Source: Saururus chinensis (lineage: Eukaryota > Streptophyta > Magnoliopsida > Piperales > Saururaceae). Taken from it: a stretch of DNA of 64,000 nt. A program made the translations under genes and the position numbers. Positions 11,255 to 22,339 of this stretch are shown here, piece by piece. The notes under the pieces were generated by a model. That model was given only the letters and a program-made list of their open reading frames with translations. It was not told the origin of the DNA and ran no database searches. How positions within the stretch are numbered: position 1 is the stretch's first letter; each line of letters opens with the position of its first letter. The stretch covers positions 17,715,092-17,779,091 of the forward strand of contig CP141143.1 of assembly GCA_035235625.1 (NCBI GenBank). Direction: 5' to 3'.

Positions 11255-11542
11255 ATGGAGTGGCTCCTTGATAGTGGTGCCTCATACCATGTGACAGCAG
11301 ATTGCAGTAACCTCTCCTTCTATGTGCCTTACTCAACATCCGTGCATATCAACGTCGGGAATGGAGTAGCTTTACGCGTATCATCCATGGGTCACACCAC
11401 CCTCCATCTTGGCCCCTCTACCCTCTCTCTTCGCAATGTCTTACATACTCTATCTATCTCTCATAATCTTCTTTCCATTCATAAACTCACTCTTGATAAT
11501 AATTGTTCACTAACCTTTAATGCATCTCATGTTACAATCTAG
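11255..11542 (+). pseudogene. copia aspartic protease remnant
   Basis: MEWLLDSGASYHVT carries the D-S-G active-site triad of copia proteases (WxxDSGAxxH[VM]T). It is followed by the usual NVGNG, HTTL, LRNVLH and NLLSIHKL blocks. An in-frame stop follows at 11540-11542 where the GAG-pre-integrase region would start. The remnant HLWHHRLRHP of that region is readable near 11650 in another frame. Confidence 0.9.
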
Positions 11543-11627
11543 GACACTAGCTCTCGGCGCATACTCTTTCGAGGACTGTGCTGACATGGTGTCTATCTAG
11601 TATCCTCCACCCTTACCGAGTCTCCCA

Positions 11628-12560
11628 TTGCCCTACTTGCCTCTACCTCCTCCCACCTGTGGCATCATCGGCTCAGACATCCCGTCGTCTACTATGGTTA
11701 ATTTAGTTGCTTCTACTTTGTCACCTCCAATCCAAAAAATGGAATCCTTAGATTGTAATAGTTATCCTACTAGTAAAGAGCACAAACTCCCCTTCTCACC
11801 CTCCCCGAAGCGCTCCTCATGCACTCTTGAGCTCGGCCACTCGGATGTTTGGGGTCCCTCTCCGATCACATCCTTTCTCGGATTTCACAATTATATGATG
11901 TTCGTCGATGACTTCTCCTATTACACTTGGCTCTACCCCCTCAAACTTAAATCTAAGGTAACCAAATGCTTCCGCCTATTCCATGCCATGGCCGAACGGA
12001 CCCTCCACCACACCCTTACCACCCTCCGCACCGACAATGGCAGAGAATACCTCAACCACCACCTCTCCTCTTAGGGCATCTCCCACCAAACCTCTTGCCC
12101 TCATACCCCCGAACAAAATGGCATTGCCAAAAGAAAACACCGGCACATCATCGAAACTACCCTCGCCCTCCTCTCCCATGCCCACATGCCTCTCTCCTAT
12201 TGGGTGGATGTTACTTGCACAACCATCTACCTTATCAACCACCTACCCTCTCCCTCCCTACAAAACCTCTCTCCCTACCAACTCCTCTTCCAAAACCCCC
12301 CTGACTACTCCCACCTCAAAGCCTTCGACTGTTGCTGCTTCCCTTGGACCCGCCCCTACTCCTCCCATAAACTCACCCCCTGGGCCATCACATGCATATT
12401 TCTCGGTTATTGCCCTAATACCAAAGGATATTGTTGCCTCGATCCCATCTCCTATCATGTCTACACCTCCCGCCACGTTCGCTTTCGCAAAGATGAGTTC
12501 CCTTACCACGACTACCTCCCTACCCCAAACCCCCCCACACTCTCCCTTCCTATTTCCATC
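11628..12560 (+). pseudogene. copia integrase remnant
   Basis: The catalytic triad blocks can be read across two frames. First D: LGHSDVWGP near 11830. Second D: LRTDNGREYLN near 12024. The Glu block is PEQNGIAKRKHRHIIE near 12106-12160, after a stop at 12072-12074. Downstream blocks WVDVTCTTIYLINHLP, SPYQLLF and HLKAFDC are also typical, followed by the conserved FLGY segment. A stop and a frame change make it inactive. Confidence 0.9.
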
Positions 12561-12799
12561 ACTCCCTCCTCTCGCCCCATGCCTATCCCTGCCCCCACCC
12601 ACCCCCCTCTCCCCTTCCCTTCTAACTCTCCTCCCTCTCCCCAACACCCCCTCCTCCCCCTCCCCTCCCCTCCCCCGCACCAAATGATCACTCGTAGCAA
12701 AGCTAGGGTCATACGTCCTCGTGTCCCTTTCTCCCTCCTCACTCTCTCTCCACCTCAAACCGAACCCTCTTCCTTCAAAGTTGCTTCCTCCATTCCCGA

Positions 12800-13260
12800 A
12801 TGGTGTACCACTATGGATGAGGAGATTAAAGCCCTCCACAAACAAGGTACTTAGAGCTTAGTGGTTCCCCCACCCTCCTCCAATGTCATTAGTTGCCGCT
12901 GGACTTACAAAGTCAAGTGTGATGCCAATGGGACTGTCTCTCGCTACAAGGCCCGCCTTGTTGCCAAAGGGTTCCATTAAGAGGAAGGCCTTGACTACAA
13001 TGAGACATTTAGCCCTGTGGTCAAACCTTACACGGTTCGGATTGTTCTAAGCCTTACCGTCACCTGCTCTTGGCCCATCAAGCAACTCGATGTCTCCAAC
13101 ACCTTCCTTCACGACACTATCTCCGAAGAACTCTACATTAAACAACCTCCCGGCTACCATGATGTCACTCGGCCTAACCATGTTTCTTGCCTCCACAAAG
13201 CCCTCTATGGCCTCAAACAAGCCCCTCATGCTTGGTACATTTGCCTTTCCACCTACCATC
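12800..13260 (+). pseudogene. copia reverse transcriptase remnant, YVDD lost
   Basis: Conserved RT blocks are present: RWTYKVKCDANGTVSRYKARLVAKGFH, then a stop, then [37 protein letters not shown] and [17 protein letters not shown]. Right after HAWY the sequence jumps to the block normally found after the YVDD region ([14 protein letters not shown] near 13300). A deletion of several tens of codons has therefore removed the catalytic YVDD motif. Confidence 0.88.
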
Positions 13261-13289
13261 TCACTACAAAAACATTGTTGGCATCTTAT

Positions 13290-13875
13290 AATACCTCACC
13301 TCCACCCATCCCGACCTTGCCTATGTCGTCAACGTTTTTTGCTAACATATGCACAACCCCTCCACCTCTCACTATATGGCCGTTAAAAGAATCCTTCGCT
13401 ACATCAAAGGTACCTTCACTCATGGGCTCCTCCTTTGACCCGACAATATTGCCCTCTGTGCCTTCTCCGACTCCAATTGGGAGGGTGACCCCATTGATCG
13501 CTGGTCCATTTCCAGTTACTGCCTCTACCTCGGTCCCAACCCCATTCTCTGGAAATCCAAGAAACAAGACATGGTGGCCCGCTCCTCTACTGAAGCCGAG
13601 TATCAGGCTCTCTCTAGCATAACCACTGAGATTACTTGGGCCCGCATGGTCCTCACATTCCTTGGAGTGTCCCTCCCCTCACCCCCATCCTATGGTGTGA
13701 CAACAAGTTCATTATTTCTGTCTCAGCCAACCCGGTGTTCCACACCCGAACCAAGCACATCAAACTTAATCATCACTATGTTCAGGAGCAGGTTTTAGCT
13801 GGGAAGATTGATGTCCAACATACTCCCTCCACTCAGCAGGTAGTTGGCATCCTCACCAAGCCTCTCTCCATCTAG
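13290..13875 (+). pseudogene. copia RNase H remnant
   Basis: Readable blocks, across frames: [81 protein letters not shown], and a final DVQHTPSTQQVVGILTKPLS. These are the hallmarks of the copia RNase H C-terminus. Frameshifts occur near 13340 and 13680, and a stop at 13873-13875 ends the last block. Confidence 0.9.
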
Positions 13876-13936
13876 CGGTTTTAGCAGTTACGTTCCAAAC
13901 TCATTGTTCTACCTCCATCATGAGTTTGCCGGGGGA

Positions 13937-14147
13937 AATTAAAGACACCTCCTCCCTTGCCACAATGGCAATCCTGGACTCCCCTCTCCTTGTCATCACC
14001 ACCATCCATTTTTCACTACATCCTCTCCCTGTGGAAATACGTGCTTGTATCTTCTGTGTATTCTCCAATGGGAAATACATACTTGTATCTATAAACAACT
14101 ATATATTGCAATCAAATACTATCTTTTGGTTATTTTCACTATACACA
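13937..14147 (+). repeat. probable short 3' LTR of the copia element
   Basis: The stretch follows the polypurine-like tract and contains features common in short copia LTRs: GAAATACGTGCTTGTATC, a TCTATAAAC TATA-like segment, and a CTATACA end near 14147. The expected TG start is degraded (AATTAAAGACACC). There is no second copy to compare, so the borders are guesses. Confidence 0.45.
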
Positions 14148-14149
14148 TG

Positions 14150-15943
14150 CTATCATAATTTAATCATGGCTCCTCCTTACTTAAATCATGGGTAAAAACT
14201 ATCAAAAAATACGAATCTAAGTCAAATACCACTTCATGCTAGACTTAGGTAAGCATACTCATTACTATGCTTAAGCTAGACATAGAACTATAATTAACCT
14301 ATAATTTAACATAACATGTGAAAGCATACAGGTCCATTCTCATGTTGTAAACTTGCTGGAATCTTAAGTAAAACATGAAGAATAACTCAACATGAATTTA
14401 GGATAAGAAATCATAACATGCTAAACCAAATAACATATAATCCACTTTACACTTGAACATCATCATAACTCTCAACATCATACTCACGTACTCATAGTAG
14501 CATTTTCAAGTATAAATCACTCATCATGATCATAATAAATGGTATTTAAGAAGAACATGAAAATGAGTAAAATAGGCAAAATGATCAAACTTTTGTGTAG
14601 GCGTTTGATCGGCCTGCAGAGCCATTCGAATGCCAAAACTACAGATCTAGTTGCGAACCCAAAACCAAAAATACACCAATCCGACTTAAACATTCAAATC
14701 TTACTTCCAAACATCATAATAATGAAATCTAAGCTCACAAAATAGTAAATCTAGTTATTTATCAACTAAAACACAAAGACATCACTAGAAAGATTAAGCA
14801 TTACATAACCCACCATTAAAACTCAACTTCATGCAAACCCACATAAACTATCATAAACTTCAAATCCAAAAACATAGTTCTATTTATATATAAATCTAGT
14901 TGCATGCTCCCTATTATGACTATCATGTCTTTTACACAAAGCTAAGTCTAGTGTGTGGTGTGTCCTATCGAAGTAGAGAGGACGAGAAATGAATACAATA
15001 AAATATAACATATTTTCATTCCAATCATCACACCCAAAAGAATAACAGAAAATAAATTAAACTGTATAGAAATTAACCGCACCTTGAACATATCATTCTT
15101 TGTTATCCCAAAATGTATGTCTACCACAAATCAAAATATATATGATCACACCTATGCTCCAAACATCTTATTCATGCCCGAATTTGTGTTTAAGCACTTC
15201 TGGCTCAACATAGTATGTACTAAACAAAATCATAATAATAGTATAAATAAGTCCAATAGACCAACACCATAATAATCTCACACAAGTTACTAATTGAGTG
15301 TCAAATAAAATAAAATCTAAGAGTAATAGGCCTTATAGTCGGGTAAAAGTTAGGTTGGCCGGACCCGACCCTAAATTCAAAACGGGTTAAGAGCCTAAAC
15401 CTTGACCCTACCTGTAGTCCGGTCAGGTTGGGTGCAGGGCTAGGCGGGTTGGGTTCGGGTCGGATAAACGGGTTGAGTTGGATTTTCCTAGCCCTACAGG
15501 TTGAGTTGGATTTTCCTAGCCCTCCTAGCCCTATTTCATGGTCGTTGTTTATTGGTAAGTACTTGATAACTTTTTATATTTGATCCTAATTAGCGGAGCT
15601 TCTTTTAGGTGGAATTGGCTATTGATTGAACCATGTTAAATTTGTGTCATTTGCCCTGTTTATTCATTGATTACTTGTGATTCTTCCTCAATTATTTTGT
15701 GTGCACTTAGATTGGTTATTGCACAATTAGTATATCTTATTTGTAGAAGATTCATGTCAATGAGTGGCTCAAGGTCCTATTCATGCGTTGATTGATCTGT
15801 CGCGTGTGTGATTAGTGGGACGTTGTGGGCATATCCCTAATACTAAGGGGTTGTTTGGGTGTAAAATTATTTAAAATTAAAATTAGAATTCTCCAAAAAT
15901 TAATTTTATCGATTTAACATAAAATCATAATCGAGTTTGGTAA
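14150..15943. other. AT-rich DNA, no gene recognised
   Basis: No conserved protein. The style resembles 4260-4860 and may be non-coding retroelement sequence. A GGGTTGGGTTCGGGTCGG-rich patch at about 15340-15530 resembles the interior of the hAT-type MITEs seen elsewhere in the window, but no terminal repeats or target duplication could be set. Confidence 0.3.
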
Positions 15944-16216
15944 TACTCCCTCCATACTATATTAATAGCTCCAATAGAAAAAAATACTCTTCTATATTAA
16001 TTGCTCCATTTGGAGCAATTTGAATCGTTAGATGAGTCTACGATGGTTTCAACCATAGGTAGGCTTCCAGACCTTGCTTCATACATATCGTATTATCTTT
16101 GTGCATGATTCTGATGCACATATATGTTATTACTATGATTAGACACAAAAGAGAGATATCTTGATAAAAATAACAAAAATTAGAAATGAAGTTATTAATA
16201 TAGGATGGAGGGAGTA
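15944..16216. mobile_element. Stowaway-type MITE
   Basis: The ends are TACTCCCTCCATACTATATT and its inverted partner ...AATATAGGATGGAGGGAGTA, flanked by or ending in TA, the usual target duplication of Tc1/mariner-derived Stowaway elements. About 273 bp, with no coding capacity. It lies in AT-rich DNA between 15850 and 16420. Confidence 0.85.
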
Positions 16217-16489
16217 TAATTTTTTAAGATAAATTCGGATGAAACTTTCACCTCATTTTTCAAATTTTTAGCAGTTTGGATTGGTAAAAAGTGGGGGAAA
16301 AGAAATGAATCTTTTTAGAATCTTATAATTTTTACTGTTTAGTGCAACGAGGAAATAGAAACTAAAGTGAAAACTGAGAGAAAATAGGTAGAAAATTGGC
16401 CCAAAAATTTTCTAACCTTAGACCCATGGATTTTGGGAGAAGATCTGCATATCAAGGACTTACGTCTTTAATATTCCTAGTGTCGACTT

Positions 16490-16870
16490 TATCACTACAA
16501 CTACCGCCACTACCACTACCTCTACCACTACCACCTCTGTCATCGCCACCACCACCATAACCGCCACCACTACTACTGTCATCGCCGCCGCCATCACCAC
16601 TACCACCACTATCACCACTATTACCACAACCACCACCTCTGCTACTACTACCGTTACCTCCACCACCACTACAAATATTATTACTTCCATTGTCACTAGT
16701 ACTACTGTCGCCGCCACTACTGCAACCACCATTGCTACTATCACTACCACCTCGACTACCACTATCGCCGCCTCCACCACCACCACACATCACCATCGTC
16801 ACCACCAACACCCTTCCAACCACTACCGCTACCACAACTGCCACATTTGCCTCTACTACCAATCACACCA
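16490..16870. repeat. imperfect trinucleotide repeat (ACC/ACT-rich)
   Basis: About 380 bases of imperfect ACC, ACT, GCC and ATC triplets. It gives long open frames on both strands (Gly/Ser-rich or Val-rich on the minus strand, Thr/Pro-rich on the plus strand). These follow from composition, and I do not call them genes. Confidence 0.85.
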
Positions 16871-17250
16871 CTATGGCTAACTCCACCACTACAACTTCTA
16901 TTAGTGGATTGAAGTTTCAATTTTCTATATCAACATTGGTGTAACCAAATAGTAAATTTTTTTAGGAATCTCCTAGTTTCTCTTTTACCTAAATTTACTT
17001 TCTCTTCCCCTTCCCCTTTATCTCAATTTCCACCATTGCAAAGAGACCCATAACTATAATAGTTTTTTCTCATGAGCTTACATTCGTATTTTCTTGTATT
17101 GTTACACTCATATTGACAATTTATATCAAACAATACCCCACATGAGTAGTTTATTAAATCTCCTGGCTAGGGGATGAAATTAACAAAATTGCCTTACAAG
17201 GAGATTTAATAATTTTGTCAAAATTAAGCCTGAATCTTCTTTCGCTATAA

Positions 17251-17460
17251 AGTTTATATGAGCCCGGGCTCATATACACCTATGTGAGCCCGGGCTCTAT
17301 GGGCCGTCGGATTTACATCCGGAGGCCCATAATACTCATGGGTTTAAATGTCCATAAGTAACCCATGAATGTTATGGGCCGCCAGATGTAATATAATGGC
17401 CCATAGAGCCCGAGCTCACGTAGATGTATATGAGCCCAGGCTCATATAAACGAGACTCAT
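17251..17460. mobile_element. foldback MITE, copy 2
   Basis: This matches 6689-6899 over its whole length with few substitutions: the same AGTTTATATGAGCCC start, the same GGATTTACATCCGG arm, the same central GGGTTTAAATGTCCATAAGTAACCC, and the same right end ATATAAACGAGACTCAT. The unrelated flanks confirm a mobile unit of about 210 bp. No transposase and no clear target duplication. Confidence 0.85.
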
Positions 17461-17464
17461 TTTT

Positions 17465-19066
17465 AATTCTATGTAACTTTTATATTCAACCACAATTCCA
17501 CTTAATTAAGAAAGAATTATGGTAGAATCCTGAAGAATTTCATACCCAAAATACCCCTAAATATCTTTAATGAAACTAATTAAGTGATTCTTTTGCAGCA
17601 AACTATAATATATTGGCATATTGCTCTACCTTGTCAATGCCCATAGATACTGGGTGAGACTGGTTTCTACCGTGGTTGTTTTAAAGTTGGATCAGTAAAG
17701 CTTCATCAGCGGCACCACCAGTGAAGTTTCACTAAACTTCAGGATCAATGGCACATACACTAGCATACGTGATGTCACTAATTTACGGTATAATACCGAG
17801 TATAAAGCTAGCCCCTGAGTCATTGATCCTGCTGAGTCGACGGCTAGTGCAACTTCATGAGCAGATTTGGGTTCGGTTGTTGCTAGGATTTTCAGCTACT
17901 AAACCCTGGGAAGGCCTGATATATCCGGTTAGTACTCTCTACACCAGTCTGCATGTGACTTGTAGGTCCTGGTGAGCTTTCACCCCAAAATTGGCTCCCA
18001 TATCTTGAGCCCCTTTCCAGTGACAAGATTGAGGACATGAACATCCGTAACATTTGTGCAGATCGGTCGGGCTCTGGACCATGGCTCCACTGAGTATAAA
18101 TGCCACTACAGATTGTGTTGGTGGTGGAATCTACAACTGCCCCCCCTGGTATTGCAAGATCAAAGATGACAATCCACCAAATTTGCAGTATCTTTTTCCT
18201 TCTCTGGCCAAATCTGCAAAACAGCTCACCCTTTTGATTCAGACATCTTTCAATTCAACTTTCCCAGTAAAGATGGCTCTTAGTTTTGGTAGAAACATGA
18301 AGTGAAGATTGACATCGAGCTCAGATTTAATTTGTTGTGCGAATGGGGAGGCTCTCATTTAAGATTGACATCGAGCTGAGATGTGCTTGCCATCTTTACA
18401 TCTTTCAAAATCCATGTCCTATGTGACAAAACAAAATCATCATGCTGAACAAGGAAAAATAACATATAAAAATAGACATGTGTGGCAAGAAGAAACATGG
18501 TCCCTACACACCCAGTTCTGCCCCAGCCATGGCCGTAAACATCTCTTTTGGAGCATGGGAACAAGTAAGGTGGAGAGAGTCAGAGAGATACATATCACTT
18601 GTTGTCATTACCTGCCACCGACAGAGCGAATTGATCCATGATGACTTATGGTTGAGTGATAAACTCAACGTCGCAAAGCCATGTCTATCACCACCGCCTC
18701 CCTCTTTTGCACTAATGAACGCCCAGTGTCTGATGCACATGAAAGTGTTTGTGTGAGTATAGTTCGTTTGATGTAAGAGAGGTAAAAGAACAACAATCAT
18801 TACTTCATTAGACTAGCAATATGACTTTTGGCTTTGGGAATTAGGTTCGTAGGTCGAGAATATCGATCGGTTTACACAAACGTCAAGAGCAATCACGGGC
18901 TCATGGATTTGATTTACTCAACATAAATATCCCTGCTTACTTTGCAAAACTCTTCCCAAACAGGCAAACACCATATGACAGATGAGACCGGAAAGACTAA
19001 AAAAAAGACCTATGATAATAATATTAATTAAAACCATTAAAATGTAAATATTAACTATGAAAAAAA
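17465..19066. other. no gene recognised
   Basis: Several short open frames (17748-17975, 18054-18305, 18381-18641 and overlapping ones on both strands) show no domain I recognise. Composition around 17700-18300 is less AT-rich than its surroundings and could be an old gene relic, but I could not place any protein. A short direct repeat (AAGATTGACATCGAGCT) occurs at about 18305 and 18361. Confidence 0.3.
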
Positions 19067-19069
19067 TAG

Positions 19070-19144
19070 TATTCTCTTTGTCTCATATTAATAATTTTAT
19101 TTGTTTTTTCAAAATAAACTAATTAATATGGGAAAGAGGGAGTA
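19070..19144. mobile_element. very short Stowaway-like MITE
   Basis: A 75-bp unit from TATTCTCTTTGTCTCATATT to AATATGGGAAAGAGGGAGTA. The ends are inverted and bounded by TA, as in the longer copies at 15944 and 51505. Too short to code for anything. Confidence 0.65.
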
Positions 19145-21470
19145 CATGTTAAAAATTGATGAGAAACATATGAAAAACACAAATATACCTATATAAAATC
19201 TATTAAACATAGAGATGCCTTATGCATAATTTTATTAATTTTAAAAACTGAATTAATGTAGTTATAGCTGTTATAGACCTTAGATATTCAATCAAAAAGA
19301 TAAATTCTAGTGAATGGATGTACTAATCTAAATTATGGATATTTTTTATTCTCATTATATTTATGTAAACGTTATTTGAAAATAATAAACTGGAATTGAA
19401 ATCTTGTTGTACAGTGAATTAATTAAGAGTTAAGAAGTTTTATTACATATTCACATGTAATTAGATATTTTGTCAAATTAATAAAAAAATTACAAAATTT
19501 AACATACACTACTATTTAAGTATCATATACTACAGCTTCAAAATTTTGAATCAAACCATAATAATTTAATATTTCTCAACATTTTCCTAATGAGTATCTT
19601 TAAGTTTCGGAAACACTTCCTATAACTTATAAACATGTTTTCTATAAGTCTAGGAAACGTTTTCAATAAATTAATTTGATGAATGTTTCCTACAAGCTTC
19701 AGAAACATTTCATATAAATTTGTCGACTAAGTACTCTCTATCAAAAAAAATTAGTCCACCTGCTGCCCATGATCAATATCTAGTTACCTATGATCACTTA
19801 TATATCCTACCCAGTCATAAACCACTAATATAGCCAATTATATGACATTTAGTAAGAACCATGCTCGGGTACTGCCAATGGCATTAACATAATAAGAAAG
19901 ATTGATGAACAATGTGTTGGAACGTAGATGTCGAATTAACAAGAACTGGATAGAACAATCATGGAACCTAGAAGTAGAAAAGGATCTACTCATAATGCAA
20001 CACTCTATTACTTTTCTAGATCAAAAGCTTTTGAGTTCCATATACAAAAGATGGCCGCCCTCTTTCACTGTGGCCAATTTGGACTCCAACTGAGCTCCAC
20101 TTCCGCATGTTGGTGGGGTAACTTATGTTGGAATCACGTCGAATCAACTATAAACTTCCCGAGTTAAAGGCAAAAACATGCAGGAAAGAAGGGGAAAAGG
20201 CCTTTCATGCTCTATCATGGCAGCCTTGTCTGTTACCCATGGAGCGGGTAAAGCAATATGATGATCTTCTTCCCTGAACTCCACGGCCACATGTAATTTG
20301 TTTTGTGATGGCACCAGGTCCCACTTGCCTCTCCACCCCTCGTCTTTACATCACCTTGCTTTGGGCGGTTCATGCAAAACCATTGAACCACGTTTTTTAC
20401 AAAACTTTGGCTCCACTTTGCGGCACAAAAAGACCGGTCTAGCCCTCCTCTTCCTTCACTTTGTCTCCACAAGCCACCTTGTAAAAATGTTCGTCACATG
20501 CTCCGCCTCTTGCTCCTCCTCTTCCCTTCCTTATCTTTCTCCGTCACCTTCCCCTCTTCTTTCCCTTCCTCGGCTTTCTTCTTTCTTTTTCTACTCCCTG
20601 TTCCCAGTACTCAACATGACTGGCTAGAAACAGACCTTTGGGGGCTATGTAAATTTTAATTTTTTTTACAAGCTTCAATCTTAAAAAATCAACTCTTAAA
20701 CATCTTCAACCAATTAAAATTACCAATGTCTATTATTTCTTCTTAATTTTGAGCTTTCTTACTTCTTCGTCATGGAACAAAAATCAAACTTCTATTAATG
20801 ACGGCTTGCCTCATATTATGCAGAGGTAAACAGTCGTGTGAGAGTTGGTATCTGTCAAATTGACAACATTGCATTGCATACTAATATTGTAATGATGTCA
20901 ACTGCGTTATCTCTACGTAGTATAAGTGTTGAACCGTCATTAATAGAAGTCTAAGTTTTGTTCAGTATTAAAGAACGTTTAAAATTAAGTAAAATTAAAA
21001 CTCATTAATAATTTTAAGTAGTTGGATAAATTATAGGTTTATTTGTTAATATTGAAGCTTATAAAGAAATAAAATAAGAACTACCACTAATAGAAGTCTA
21101 TCACCGAAGAAAGCTGGAAATTAAGTAAAAATAAAATTCATTAGTAATTTCAAGTAGTTAGAGAAATTTATAAGTATGGTTGGTTCACAGGTAAGAAGGA
21201 GGAGAAGAAAAAAGCTAAAGAGGAGTGATGTAGGATAAAGTGTTAACATTGCTTGTATGGCCCCCATGAAGATTAATGTACAATTATTTTTGTATGCTTA
21301 GCTGGTTTTATGAAAGGGCATAATTAGAGTGAGAGTATTAGAGTGTGGTTATGTTGAAGTATTTTATAAACTAGATGCTTGTCTTTTTTGTATATCACGG
21401 ACTTATCCATTATTATCTATGTGGATTCAAGTTGCCAACCAATATGCTACGTATAATCTCTTGAGTAGTG
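19145..21470. other. AT-rich intergenic DNA, no gene recognised
   Basis: Around 19590-19720 a motif like GTTTCGGAAACACTTCCTATAA recurs in diverged form several times. The frames at 20233-20627 overlap on both strands and have no recognisable domain. Confidence 0.3.
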
Positions 21471-21476
21471 CTATTT

Positions 21477-21606
21477 TGACGTGAAAAATTACACGTCAAA
21501 AGCATCATTTTCAAAACTCACTTCATCATTTTAAACCCTTGATGTGTAGGGTCTACTTTTTTAAAATGATGAAGTGGGCTTTTGACATGTGTTTTTTCAC
21601 GTCGTG
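21477..21606. mobile_element. MITE with about 45-bp inverted ends
   Basis: The left part GACGTGAAAAATTACACG, TCAAAAG, ACTTCATCATTTTAAA is the inverted partner of TTTAAAATGATGAAGTGGGC, TTTTGACATGTG, TTTTTTCACGTC on the right. Only about 15-20 bases separate the arms. The target duplication is not clear. Confidence 0.65.
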
Positions 21607-21884
21607 AAAGTATTTTTCTAATTTCTTATCTATTTTAGTTTTAGTTTTTTTTTTGTGCCCACAAATTGGCTCAAATATAAATATTACAAAGGGAAACAAA
21701 ATGTGAGAAACAAAAGGAAATTTATTGAACAACATTGTTTGAAAGTTGAATCCACAAGCCTAACCCCAAATCCATAAAGGCCACCAAAAGAATCCACATG
21801 TGATCGCGCAATTTGTAGAAGATAGTTGTCTTTCTCAAAAAATACAATGAATTTCACCCTCGGACTCACTCTATTTTTACCATT

Positions 21885-22062
21885 TTAATAAAATAAAATA
21901 CTATTCATATTTTATTTTCTTTACATCGTAGGCCCTACACCACCTTTGATTGGATATAAAAGGTGGATCTCACCTAACAATATGAGATTCACTTTTTTCT
22001 ATCCAAACCATAAGTGGTGTAAGGCCTATGATATAAAATAAGTGAAATAAAAACATCATTCA
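21885..22062. mobile_element. MITE, ACACCACTTATG family, copy 1
   Basis: Inverted arms: TATTTTATTTTCTTTACATC, GTAGGCCCTACACCACCTTTG, ATTGGATA on the left and the partner TATCCAAACCATAAGTGGTG, TAAGGCCTATGATATAAAATA on the right. About 175 bp. A related element is at about 36362-36525. Confidence 0.65.
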
Positions 22063-22250
22063 TAAAATTAATTAAGCAAATAAATTAAATGGAAGGTGGG
22101 GTTGGGATGCAAGGCTGGGCGAGTGTAAGACCGGATAGAGTTAAGTGGTTGAGGAAGTTCATAGAGTTGTTAGTGGAGAAGTGGAAGGATAGGATGTGCA
22201 TTATATTCTTTTTAAAAAAAAAATAATTTTCTCACAAGTTTTGTGTGATT

Positions 22251-22334
22251 AGCCCACATAGAACTCTAAATATGGTACATAACGGGGCAATGTCAGTGCC
22301 CCTTATGTACCATATTTGGAGCCTCATATAGGCT
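22251..22334. repeat. 84-base hairpin with about 38-base arms
   Basis: The inner arms AAATATGGTACATAACGGGG / CCCCTTATGTACCATATTT pair almost perfectly around a small loop (about CAATGTCAGTG). Outer arms AGCCCACATAGAACTCT / GGAGCCTCATATAGGCT pair with some mismatches. Size and shape would suit either a tiny MITE or a small-RNA precursor. Nothing shows transcription. Confidence 0.6.
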
Positions 22335-22339
22335 AGTAA

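Larger units (their letters stand above)
10541..14147 (+). mobile_element. Ty1/copia retrotransposon, decayed and 5'-truncated
   Basis: The gene order gag, protease, integrase, reverse transcriptase, RNase H (integrase before RT) identifies Ty1/copia. There is no 5' LTR or gag N-terminus: the element starts within gag at about 10589. A polypurine-like GCCGGGGGAAA near 13928-13938 and a plausible short 3' LTR end it. Many stops and frameshifts and an RT deletion make it dead. Its coding strand is strongly C-rich and, in the middle, CCTCCC-rich. Confidence 0.9.

Noticed and set aside
11976..12845. Several overlapping Pro/Ser-rich and Gly-rich frames on both strands
   Set aside because: Shadows of the C-rich copia integrase/RT linker; the real domains are read in other frames.
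16452..16944. Long Gly/Ser-rich and Val-rich open frames on the minus strand and Thr/Pro-rich frame on the plus strand
   Set aside because: They lie wholly in an imperfect ACC/ACT triplet repeat, which is open in several frames by composition. No signal peptide, domain or splice context.
17700..18310. Possible decayed gene with several short plus-strand frames
   Set aside because: I tried several plant families (DUF642, DUF538, COBRA-like) and none fitted convincingly, so no call is made.
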